Assembly (NCBI GenBank): GCA_030432855.1 | Contig: JAUILM010000167.1 | Span: 1 to 9,514 of the forward strand | Source: Bacteroidia bacterium | GTDB lineage: Bacteria > Bacteroidota > Bacteroidia > Chitinophagales > Saprospiraceae | Length of the DNA: 9,514 nucleotides | Reading direction: 5' to 3' | Notes under the pieces: generated by a model | What the model saw: the letters and a program-made list of their open reading frames with translations, nothing else | What the model was told of the DNA's origin: nothing | The model's database searches: none | Translations under genes and position numbers: made by a program | In this document: positions 1-7,377 of the stretch, piece after piece | Position numbering within the stretch: the first letter of the stretch is position 1 | How the letters are laid out: every line of letters begins with the position of its first letter

Positions 1-1448
1 AGATCAAAATAGTGGATCTGATCTTCCTCTAAAACAGAGGGCCCAAAAGGCCGGAAGCTTTCCCGGTATTTAATCTTGAGATTTAATTTCTTCTGCATGT
101 CGGGGTTTCTGGGATCAGCAAGTATGCTACGATTTCCCAGGGCCCGGGGACCAAACTCCATACGTCCCTGAAACCATCCTACCACATTACCCTCAGCAAG
201 CTTTCGAGCCACCTCTTCGGTAAGCAATGAGAGATTATCGTACTGTGTTGCCACCGCTTTCAGTTTGCGATTGGTCAATAGGATTTCCTTTATCGAAAAA
301 TCTGGTCCCAGTAGTGAACCTTCCATGGGGTCCTTCCCATGGGTATTTACCTTTCGATCTGTCTCAAAGTACATGTGATCAACGGCCAATGCTGCCCCCA
401 AAGATCCTCCGGCATCTCCCGCTGCTGGCTGAATGTAAATGTCGTCGAATACTTCTTCCCGTAACAGTTTACCGTTAGCTACACAATTGAGGGCAACACC
501 TCCGGCAAGACATAAATGGGTCGCGTTTGTAATTCTCTTTGCTTCACGCGCCATTTTCAATACAATCTCTTCGGTCACTCTCTGTATAGCAAAAGCCAAA
601 TCACAATGTACCTGCTCAATGTCACTTTCCTTTTCTCTCCGGGACATTTCAAAAAGAGCTTCCCATTTAGCAGTAGCTGTCATTTTGAGTCCAGTCGCAT
701 AATCAAAATACTGCTGATCCAGCCATATCGAGCCGTCATCATTAATTCGTACCAGGGTGCTCCTGATCTTCTCGATAAATTCCTTTGTGCGATCAGCAGT
801 TGGATTTCCATAGGGAGCAAGCCCCATTAATTTATATTCTCCCGAATTCACCTTAAATCCGAGAAAATAGGTAAAAGCGGAATACAGTAACCCCACAGAA
901 TGCGGAAATTCCATTTCTCGAATCATTTCGATCTCACGACCTTTCCCCTTACAAATGGAAGCTGTGCACCACTCTCCCACTCCATCGATGGTGAGAATAG
1001 CGGCCGCTGCAAAAGGTGACGGATAAAAGGCACTCGCCGCATGCGAAAGATGATGCTCGGAAAAGAGAAGATTTAATTTCGACTTGTCATAAGGCATCAC
1101 TTCTTTTAATCCGTCATGAATTTTCTTCTTTAGAAATAATTTTTCACCCAGCCATACCGGAATAGCTTTTATAAAGGAGGCAAGCCCCCTGGGTGCAAAG
1201 CTGTAGTACGTCTGCAGCAGCCGTTCAAATTTGAGAAAAGGTTTGTCATAGAATACAATGGCGTCCAACTGATCGATATCATATCCCGTTTCTTCGAGGC
1301 AATATCTGATAGCATGTATCGGAAACCCAGCTGTATGCTTTTTTCTAGTAAAGCGTTCCTCCTGAGCTGCCGCCAGTATGTCCCCTCCCCTGACCACTGC
1401 TGCAGCAGAATCATGATAAAACGCGGAGATACCGAGAATGACTTTCAT
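1..1448 (-). CDS. Carbamoyltransferase, NodU/CmcH/TobZ family (C-terminus cut by window edge)
   Basis: The protein probably transfers a carbamoyl group from carbamoyl phosphate, through a carbamoyl-adenylate, to a hydroxyl of a sugar or glycan in the cytoplasm. The frame opens at ATG 1448-1446 and stays open to base 1, giving 482 codons with no stop. Relatives are usually about 580-620 residues, so roughly 100-130 are missing. The N-terminus (GISAFYHDSAA, residues 6-16; AAQEERFTRKKH, 27-38) is typical of the family. The Kae1-like metal/nucleotide site is present as EHHLSHAASAF (131-141, with H132 and H136) and TIDGVGE (153-159, with D155). Further family blocks are LAGGVALNCVANGKL (314-328), AGDAGGSLGAAL (343-354), GRMEFGPRALGNRSILADPR (428-447) and FRPFGPSVL (465-473). 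The last three blocks show that the start of the C-terminal carbamoyltransferase domain is present. The gene points away from the glycan genes and probably has its own promoter. The acceptor cannot be deduced; a polysaccharide is inferred from the neighbours. Confidence 0.95.
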   Translation of the reverse strand, partial: MKVILGISAFYHDSAAAVVRGGDILAAAQEERFTRKKHTAGFPIHAIRYCLEETGYDIDQLDAIVFYDKPFLKFERLLQTYYSFAPRGLASFIKAIPVWLGEKLFLKKKIHDGLKEVMPYDKSKLNLLFSEHHLSHAASAFYPSPFAAAAILTIDGVGEWCTASICKGKGREIEMIREMEFPHSVGLLYSAFTYFLGFKVNSGEYKLMGLAPYGNPTADRTKEFIEKIRSTLVRINDDGSIWLDQQYFDYATGLKMTATAKWEALFEMSRREKESDIEQVHCDLAFAIQRVTEEIVLKMAREAKRITNATHLCLAGGVALNCVANGKLLREEVFDDIYIQPAAGDAGGSLGAALAVDHMYFETDRKVNTHGKDPMEGSLLGPDFSIKEILLTNRKLKAVATQYDNLSLLTEEVARKLAEGNVVGWFQGRMEFGPRALGNRSILADPRNPDMQKKLNLKIKYRESFRPFGPSVLEEDQIHYFD

Positions 1449-1683
1449 TAGTTCAGATCAGAAACGTATGCAAAACTGCAGGCCAAATGTAAAGATTTCA
1501 TCCTATCCCGATGGTCAATAAAAGTCCATTCTCCAGAAACACAATCTCTCAAATTCAGATATAACTGAGTACTAGAATGTTACATCAAACATACCTACAT
1601 GACTGGAGTAAAAACATGTCCTGGCGATCAATAATAGCTACCTTGCACCGCAATAACGGATCGAATCATGACATACCCTTTTT
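1449..1683. other. Divergent intergenic region between carbamoyltransferase and SGNH gene
   Basis: This 235-bp gap must hold the start signals for both the leftward carbamoyltransferase and the rightward gene series. A good -7 type element is visible only for the leftward gene (1484-1491). No TTTG or TAnnTTTG was found on the plus strand, so the rightward promoter is not assigned. No convincing hairpin, RNA gene or small ORF was seen. Confidence 0.6.
1484..1491 (-). promoter_or_regulatory. Candidate Bacteroidota-type -7 element for the carbamoyltransferase
   Basis: Read on the minus strand, these bases are TACATTTG, an exact match to the TAnnTTTG -7 consensus of Bacteroidota housekeeping promoters. 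They lie about 35 nt upstream of the carbamoyltransferase ATG, which would leave a short leader. A TTGACC sits further upstream at 1518-1513, but its distance (24 nt between TTG and TACATTTG) is slightly longer than the usual 17-23. Six fixed bases can occur by chance, so this is a candidate only. Confidence 0.35.
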
Positions 1684-3012
1684 ATGAATTCAGAGCGGAA
1701 AAATGAGACTGTTTTCGGGAAGTTGAGTTATCCACTCTACCTACTTGTGATCGTATGGTTAGGATTTGAGCTACTGGCTCCCCGGGTCATGACCCGGATG
1801 AAGGGCTCTCAGTTCTGCCGGGAATCGCTACAGGAGAATCTGGTGTTCCATCCATCTTCCAATGACTCGCTGCAGTCTACCGAAGGCGCACGGAATGAGC
1901 ATTATACTCAACGGCATGTGGTACATCCGTACTTAGGATATGTAAATAATCCAGCCAACAGGAACGATGTAAACGATTGGGGATTTGTAGGACCGAATCT
2001 ACCCATGGAAAAGGATGATTCTGCTTTTCATATTGTCATTACCGGTGGGTCGGTAGCGCTGCAGGCTTATGTACATTCTCAGGCTCTGATTGATGAGTTA
2101 CAACGATCACAAACTTTTGCAGAAAAAGAAATAAAGGTCTATTGCCTTGCCGTGGGAGGATATAAGCAACCACAACAACTACAGGCATTGAATTTTTTTC
2201 TAGCCCTGGGAGCAAACTTCGATTTATTGATCAATCTCGACGGGTTTAATGAGGTGGCGCTACCCTATGCCAATAATTGGGAACACACGTATCCCCATTT
2301 TCCCAGACACTGGCATCGCAGGAGCAATACCCTACCTTCTCCCACCCAACTTGAGATCTGGGCTGAGATCAACGCATTGACGGAGAAGAAGCGGCAATTG
2401 CAGAATCGATATGTGAACACCCTCGCCGGGCGAAGCTATGTGTTACTCCTACTGGCAGATGCAAAATCGTCTAACATAAACCGCAGATTACAGGATCTAA
2501 ACGATAGATTAACAGATGAATTTCGGGAAGTGGAAGGGAATTATCAGTCGTCAGGTCCTGCCTATACATGGCGTAAAGAAACCCTGTTTGAGGACGTGAC
2601 AGATCACTGGGCGAATGCTTCGAAACTGATGCATACCCTCTGTAAGAGTCATGACATTGCTTATTATCATTTCCTACAGCCCAATCAGTATGTGCCCGGG
2701 TCTAAGGAAATGACGGAGGAAGAAAATCGAAAAGCTAACATCCTCATGGATACAGAACACCCTAAACATATTACACGGAAGCAGGTGGTTGGAGTTCAGG
2801 AAGGGTATCCCCTCCTACGCCAGAAAGGAAGAAAAATCAAAGAATCCGATGGCGTATCGTTTCATGATTTAACCATGATGTTCAAAAACGAAAAAGGGTC
2901 GGTCTATGAAGACTTCTGCTGTCATTTTAATAAGTTTGGGGTCCGTCAGCTCAACATTGAGATGGCTCAAACCATTGTACAGGATCGTTTATTGACAGAT
3001 AAGGATAAATGA
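1684..3012 (+). CDS. Membrane-anchored SGNH/GDSL hydrolase-like protein of a polysaccharide locus
   Basis: This 442-residue protein probably adds or removes an acyl (often acetyl) ester on a glycan outside the cytoplasmic membrane. A basic N-terminus is followed by one hydrophobic segment (about residues 14-33), which fits a signal anchor with the rest in the periplasm. The segment HPYLGYVNN (81-89), followed by a GFVG (100-103), is common before SGNH domains of this type. SGNH blocks follow: GGS with candidate nucleophile S123, glycine in AVGGY (156-160), DGFNE (186-190, with N189), and a terminal DFCCHFNKFG (410-419) carrying D410 and H414. Here Asp lies four residues before His rather than the classical three. 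LQPNQYVPGSK (331-341) is also familiar from SGNH proteins of glycan clusters. ATG 1684 is the first in-frame start before the anchor; no Shine-Dalgarno is seen. The gene leads the plus-strand series, 67 bp before the glycosyltransferase. The substrate is unknown. Confidence 0.8.
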   Translation: MNSERKNETVFGKLSYPLYLLVIVWLGFELLAPRVMTRMKGSQFCRESLQENLVFHPSSNDSLQSTEGARNEHYTQRHVVHPYLGYVNNPANRNDVNDWGFVGPNLPMEKDDSAFHIVITGGSVALQAYVHSQALIDELQRSQTFAEKEIKVYCLAVGGYKQPQQLQALNFFLALGANFDLLINLDGFNEVALPYANNWEHTYPHFPRHWHRRSNTLPSPTQLEIWAEINALTEKKRQLQNRYVNTLAGRSYVLLLLADAKSSNINRRLQDLNDRLTDEFREVEGNYQSSGPAYTWRKETLFEDVTDHWANASKLMHTLCKSHDIAYYHFLQPNQYVPGSKEMTEEENRKANILMDTEHPKHITRKQVVGVQEGYPLLRQKGRKIKESDGVSFHDLTMMFKNEKGSVYEDFCCHFNKFGVRQLNIEMAQTIVQDRLLTDKDK

Positions 3013-3039
3013 TCCACCGTTTCCACCCCAGGATCTTGA

Positions 3040-3066
3040 TAGTGTAGATACTTCGGTACACTACCG
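3040..3066 (+). repeat. Two overlapping, mutually exclusive short inverted repeats in the SGNH-GT gap
   Basis: TAGTGTA (3040-3046) pairs perfectly with TACACTA (3057-3063) across a 10-nt loop. CGGTA (3054-3058) pairs perfectly with TACCG (3062-3066) across a 3-nt loop. The two stems share bases, so only one can form at a time. Neither is followed by a T run, so a classical terminator is unlikely. The stems are short and AT-rich, and could be chance. Confidence 0.2.
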
Positions 3067-3079
3067 ATATACGAACTGG

Positions 3080-5647
3080 ATGAAAAGAACACAGGAAAAA
3101 ATTGTTGGCGATCGGGATCAAACCGCTCCATATGATAATCTTGAAAATGAGGAAGTAAGGAGACTGGAACGAGTACTTTCTGAACTGGAAAGAAAATTAT
3201 CTCGCAAACAGGATTATGTCTTTGATCTGGAACGACAGGTCGAGGAGGGAAGTCAGTATGTCTCCAGTTTGTTGCATGAGATTCAGACATTGAAGCACCG
3301 GCTTGAAGTCGTAGAAGGATCGTACTCCTTCAGAATTGTTAGAACTTTATTCTATCCCTTCACCTGGCTGCAAAAGATTCTGGGACGAAAACACATGATT
3401 GTCTGGTCCAGTATTCTCGAATCATTTACACTTGCCCCCTGGTCAACACTGCGATTTGTATCGATACGAAACTTCCGAAGACTCTCGCATGCCCTCAATA
3501 CGGAAGAACCTAGTCATATTGCCCGAAACATTAAGAGAGCCATTTTACGATCTAAGAACGGTGATCATGCCTTTGTGCCTCCGGACCAGGAAACCCGCAC
3601 CACTGCATTGGAAGGTCCGAGGATCAAGCATCTGAAAAATCTCTTTGTTCAGCAGAAAAGAAGGGAGTTAGAAGTATTTCTCGATAGTGGGTCAACTCTG
3701 CGCTGTACCACCTCAACTACACCTACCATCAGTATACTGCTTGTCCTCTATAATAGAGCTGAACTGACGCTATCATGCCTTCAGTCAATTATTGCACACT
3801 GTAAGGTGCCCTACGAACTTCTCATTATCGATAATGCATCGAGCGATGCGACCCCCGAACTGCTTGCTAAAGTAGAAGGTGCCAGGATCTTCAGAAATGA
3901 AGAAAATTTAGGATTTCTGCAGGCATGTAACCAGGGATTTAACCACGCAGGGGGTAGATATGTCCTGCTATTGAATAATGACGCCCGGATTCTGCAAGGG
4001 TCGATTGAGGCTGCCTATAGAACGTTATTATCAGACCATACGATTGGTGCCGTGGGAGGCAAGATTTTTTTACTGGATGGCTCTCTGCAAGAGGCCGGGA
4101 GTATCATTTGGAATGATGGCAGCTGTGCCGGATATGGAAGAGGTGAAGATCCGGACGATCCGAAGTTCATGTTCCGACGGGAGGTCGATTTCTGTTCTGG
4201 CGCTTTCTTACTGACACCTCTGGAAATTGTGCGCCAATTAAATGGCTTTGATGAAGTGTACTCTCCAGCCTACTACGAAGAGACGGACTTTTGTATGCGT
4301 CTACGTGAACATGGCTATAAAGTGATGTATGAGCCCCGTGCAGAAATTATTCATTTCGAATTTGCCAGTTCTGAAAATAGTGACCGGGCCATCCAACTGC
4401 AGCGTACCAATCGCATTAAATTTGTAGATCGTCACAGGGAGCGATTGTCGAAGCAGATGTCACCCCAACCCAAGCACCATCTGCCAGCCAGCTTGCGGAG
4501 ATCTGCAGATACCCATCGGGTATTATATATCGACGATATGATACCTCATACAGATCGGGGAGCAGGGTTTCCCAGAAGTAATGAAATCGTCAATCAAATC
4601 GACGAACTGGGACATTTTGTCACCCTACTTCCGTTAAACTTCCCGGCGAAGGAAGGTTGGGATCGGACCTACCAGGACATTAATCCAACCATTGAGTGTG
4701 CATTTGAGATTGGAAGAGAAGGGATTCTGAAATTTCTGGATACGAAAATCTCCTTTTACGATACTTTGTGGATCAGCCGGCCCCACAATATGGAATTCCT
4801 GGCCCCTATGTTAGCTGACATCCGACGACACAGTCCGCAAATCAAAATCATCTACGATTCTGAGGCCGTTTATGCGCACCGAGATTTGATATATGCAAAG
4901 CTTCATGAAGCAACCGATACGTATGAAGAAATAGAGCAAAAGATGGAGGACGAATTATCCATGGGTCATTTGGCGGATTGCGTGATTACCGTAAACACTT
5001 ACGAGGCAAATCAATTTAAACAAGCCGGCGTACAGGATATCAGCATCCTTGATACCCGCTTCGATGTCGCACCCTCAGCAGCAGGGTTTGAGGAAAGGAC
5101 CGGTTTGCTATTTGTCGGAAACCTGGACCAGGATGAATCGCCAAATGTCGATTCCATTCTTTGGTTTGTTGAAAAGGTCTACCCACTTCTCTCTGATAAA
5201 TTTTACGGTCTCCCACTGACCTTAATTGGAAGTAACCGATCTGATGTAATCCAGAAATTGGCGAGACAACATCACTTTATCCGTCTTACAGGACAGGTAG
5301 ATCGATTGGATCCGTATTTTGAAAGTCATCGTGTCTTCATAGCTCCTACCCGATTTGCCGCGGGTAGCCCGGCTAAGGTAATCCTTGCGGCATCACAGGG
5401 GCTCCCTGTGGTGGCAAGCTCCATGATTGTGGCGCAGTCAGAAATGCAGGCTGATATTTCTATCATGGATGGGGGTGAAAATAACCCGGTCACATTTGCA
5501 TCCGCTATTGAGGACCTGATGATCGACAAGCAAAAATGGCAGAGCATTCGCGAGCAAGCCTTGCTTTCGGTAGCCAAAAAAGGAGACGAGGCCCGCAAGA
5601 TGTCAGTAATCAATCATGTACTTTCCCGAGACCTTATCGACCCTTAA
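3080..5647 (+). CDS. Coiled coil-GT2-GT4 two-domain glycosyltransferase
   Basis: This 855-residue protein probably makes two glycosidic bonds during repeat-unit assembly or extension of a surface polysaccharide at the inner membrane face. Residues about 22-79 are charged and heptad-like (coiled coil), followed by SYSFRIVRTLFYPF (81-94), a basic-hydrophobic stretch seen beside such domains and perhaps membrane-contacting. The GT2 domain covers about 216-425: ISILLVLYNR (217-226), DNASSD (251-256), NNDAR (299-303, DxD-like metal site with D301), CSGAFL (372-377) and YYEETDF (398-404), as in rhamnosyltransferase-type GT2 enzymes. The GT4-like domain covers about 479-845: VLYIDDMIPH (481-490), FVGNLDQDESPNVDSI (678-693), and the donor-binding segment around 757-780. 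In that segment the usual KVxEAA reads KVILAA (766-771), so the expected Glu is Leu769. Such fusions often carry a methyltransferase or extra GT between the two domains; none is present here. The sugars transferred cannot be deduced. ATG 3080 directly precedes the coiled coil. Confidence 0.9.
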   Translation: MKRTQEKIVGDRDQTAPYDNLENEEVRRLERVLSELERKLSRKQDYVFDLERQVEEGSQYVSSLLHEIQTLKHRLEVVEGSYSFRIVRTLFYPFTWLQKILGRKHMIVWSSILESFTLAPWSTLRFVSIRNFRRLSHALNTEEPSHIARNIKRAILRSKNGDHAFVPPDQETRTTALEGPRIKHLKNLFVQQKRRELEVFLDSGSTLRCTTSTTPTISILLVLYNRAELTLSCLQSIIAHCKVPYELLIIDNASSDATPELLAKVEGARIFRNEENLGFLQACNQGFNHAGGRYVLLLNNDARILQGSIEAAYRTLLSDHTIGAVGGKIFLLDGSLQEAGSIIWNDGSCAGYGRGEDPDDPKFMFRREVDFCSGAFLLTPLEIVRQLNGFDEVYSPAYYEETDFCMRLREHGYKVMYEPRAEIIHFEFASSENSDRAIQLQRTNRIKFVDRHRERLSKQMSPQPKHHLPASLRRSADTHRVLYIDDMIPHTDRGAGFPRSNEIVNQIDELGHFVTLLPLNFPAKEGWDRTYQDINPTIECAFEIGREGILKFLDTKISFYDTLWISRPHNMEFLAPMLADIRRHSPQIKIIYDSEAVYAHRDLIYAKLHEATDTYEEIEQKMEDELSMGHLADCVITVNTYEANQFKQAGVQDISILDTRFDVAPSAAGFEERTGLLFVGNLDQDESPNVDSILWFVEKVYPLLSDKFYGLPLTLIGSNRSDVIQKLARQHHFIRLTGQVDRLDPYFESHRVFIAPTRFAAGSPAKVILAASQGLPVVASSMIVAQSEMQADISIMDGGENNPVTFASAIEDLMIDKQKWQSIREQALLSVAKKGDEARKMSVINHVLSRDLIDP

Positions 5648-5671
5648 TTTGCTTTGTAGATTTATTAGTAT

Positions 5672-6307
5672 ATGATTTTTAGCATACACATTCCAAAGTC
5701 TGGTGGTACTACCTTCAAGGAATATCTGAATCAGTGCTTTCCGGGCAGGGTGGCTTTTGACTATCAGCATGATAAATCCAAAATACTGGAAGAGCTGCCG
5801 GGAGACACCATGGTCCTGCATGGGCATTTTAAAAGCAATCATTATAAAGACCATTTTACAAATGCACGATATATCACCTGGTTGAGAAACCCGACCCAGA
5901 TCCCCGTTTCCATGTACTATTATTTCCTGCGAAATCCGGATATGGATAATAAGTATTGTGTGCGACTCTACGAACAAAATCAATCACTGGAAGAATTTAT
6001 TTTGTCGCGCAAAAACTGGAATCTTGCCACTAAATTCGTCGATGGAAAACCTCTCAGCGATTTTGACTTTGTAGGCATTGTTGAAGAATATGATGCATCT
6101 ATAAAACTATTCAATAGAATATTTAAAATCGAAAATGAGATCATCGTAAAACCCCGAAACCAAAACAAATCGAAATCCCCTGGCAAATATGAACTCGACC
6201 CTCTTTTGATTAAAGAAATCGAACTCAGGTGCATGGAAGACATGCAATTATACCGTGAAGGTCAGAAGCAACTAAAAGACCTCGTTAATAAACATTTTAA
6301 AAACTAA
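5672..6307 (+). CDS. Sulfotransferase, family 2-like (PAPS-dependent)
   Basis: This 211-residue protein probably moves a sulfuryl group from PAPS to a hydroxyl or amino group of a glycan in the cytoplasm. The 5'-phosphosulfate loop HIPKSGGTTF lies at residues 6-15, right at the N-terminus. LHGHF (49-53) is where related enzymes place a strand ending near the active site. The 3'-phosphate-binding segment WLRNPTQIPVSMYYY (70-84) supplies R72 and S80, and FVGIVEEYDAS (133-143) matches the later VGxxE block of carbohydrate sulfotransferases. There is no signal peptide or membrane segment. The length is a little below the usual 220-300, but all core motifs are present, so it appears complete. It starts 24 bp after the GT2-GT4 stop with no Shine-Dalgarno, which suggests cotranscription. 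Together with the next gene it points to sulfation of the product of this locus; the acceptor is unknown. Confidence 0.88.
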   Translation: MIFSIHIPKSGGTTFKEYLNQCFPGRVAFDYQHDKSKILEELPGDTMVLHGHFKSNHYKDHFTNARYITWLRNPTQIPVSMYYYFLRNPDMDNKYCVRLYEQNQSLEEFILSRKNWNLATKFVDGKPLSDFDFVGIVEEYDASIKLFNRIFKIENEIIVKPRNQNKSKSPGKYELDPLLIKEIELRCMEDMQLYREGQKQLKDLVNKHFKN

Positions 6308-6393
6308 ACTACACCAACTATTATCCCAGGTACTTAAATTCGTAAATCATCAGGGGCTCTGGGTCCGGATATCCAAAAAGTACTAATCATTAA

Positions 6394-7377
6394 ATGCCAG
6401 AAAAGTTATTCATCCATATTGGTCCCCATAAGACAGGCACCACCTATATACAACAGACTCTCAGTAAGCATCGCGACTACCTACACTCTATAGGGCTTCA
6501 CTACCCAAAAATTCCAAGTCCTTTTAATTCCCATAGAATTGCACATCACACCGTTGTCCAATGGATTAAGGAAAGAAATTCATCAGAAATACAAGCATTT
6601 ATTGGGGCTCTAAAGGGTAGTACGTTAATGTCAAGCGAGGAATTTTCCCATCTCAATAGGAACCAGATAAAATATTTTATTAATCAAATTCCAGATACAA
6701 AAATTGAAATAATATATAGTAAGAGGCGACTGGGGCCCCTTCTGGTGTCACGTTGGCAAGAATATGTCAAACATGGCGGGACAGAATCCTGGCCCCTCTA
6801 TTTTTTGAGTCACATATTAAAAGACTCAAAAAGAAATCTAATAAATGGAGTGGTCACCCTTACCCATTGGTCTAACTTACTGGGTAAGTCCAATCTTCAT
6901 ATTCTTGATTATGAACAATGTATCGCAGAGGATCTGGACATAGCCGATGCACTCTTACAGGTAGTGATAGGACCCGATGCACCTCGAGTGGGCACGGGAA
7001 AGAGCATAAATCCATCCCTTGATGCAACAAATGTGGAAATACTTCGATTGGTCAATCTACATCTCCAGTCTGAGGGTCAGCGTCCGGGACCTGAGCATCG
7101 GAATGCGTTCATAAAATTGCTAAAAAAACAAGAACCTGAAATAGAACAGGCGCTCCAAATCATACGAAGTGATATGGTCACCATTAGCCTGTCCGGCACT
7201 GCTCCCATTAATGCTTTAGAGCAGGAGTTTCGTTTATTTACGGATTTTCAATCCAGTTATCAAGACCACCCCAAAAGGGATAGATATGAACTACCAGGAG
7301 AGCGCGCCATCATTTCTCCCGCATTGATCAACCATGTCCAAAAAATTGCCGGCAAGGTGCAGGCGAAAATGAGGTAA
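6394..7377 (+). CDS. Second sulfotransferase-like protein (HIGxHKTGTT type)
   Basis: This 327-residue protein has the PAPS-binding P-loop-like start HIGPHKTGTTYIQQTL (residues 8-23). MSSEEFSH (79-86) resembles the strand and loop after it in bacterial sulfotransferase-like proteins. YSKRRLGPLLVSRWQEYVKHG (108-128) fits the 3'-phosphate-binding arginine-serine pattern, with R111 eight residues before S119. ILDYEQC (170-176) resembles the later conserved strand. The C-terminal third (about 210-327) has no motif I recognise. It differs clearly from the sulfotransferase just upstream in loop type and length, so it is not a recent duplicate and may sulfate another position. The gap before it is 86 bp, and the gene is AT-rich in places (10 G or C in 6661-6720). 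Activity is less certain than for its neighbour: this subfamily is often annotated only as sulfotransferase-like or hypothetical. Confidence 0.75.
   Translation: MPEKLFIHIGPHKTGTTYIQQTLSKHRDYLHSIGLHYPKIPSPFNSHRIAHHTVVQWIKERNSSEIQAFIGALKGSTLMSSEEFSHLNRNQIKYFINQIPDTKIEIIYSKRRLGPLLVSRWQEYVKHGGTESWPLYFLSHILKDSKRNLINGVVTLTHWSNLLGKSNLHILDYEQCIAEDLDIADALLQVVIGPDAPRVGTGKSINPSLDATNVEILRLVNLHLQSEGQRPGPEHRNAFIKLLKKQEPEIEQALQIIRSDMVTISLSGTAPINALEQEFRLFTDFQSSYQDHPKRDRYELPGERAIISPALINHVQKIAGKVQAKMR

Noticed and set aside
227..830. Open frames on the plus strand opposite the carbamoyltransferase
   Set aside because: They overlap a 482-codon minus-strand frame with clear family motifs; their translations show no domain or sensible composition.
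3399..4214. Short alternative plus-strand frames inside the glycosyltransferase gene
   Set aside because: They are out of phase with a well supported GT2 domain and look like shadows of it.
5603..6243. Minus-strand frames across the first sulfotransferase
   Set aside because: The plus strand carries all the PAPS-binding motifs; the antisense translations match nothing recognisable.
6335..6342. TAAATTCG as a -7 element for the second sulfotransferase
   Set aside because: One fixed base is wrong and no TTTG partner stands upstream; one-mismatch matches are expected by chance in a gap of this size.
6371..6378. Palindrome GGATATCC in the gap between the sulfotransferases
   Set aside because: It is eight bases with no extension and no second copy in the flanking gap.
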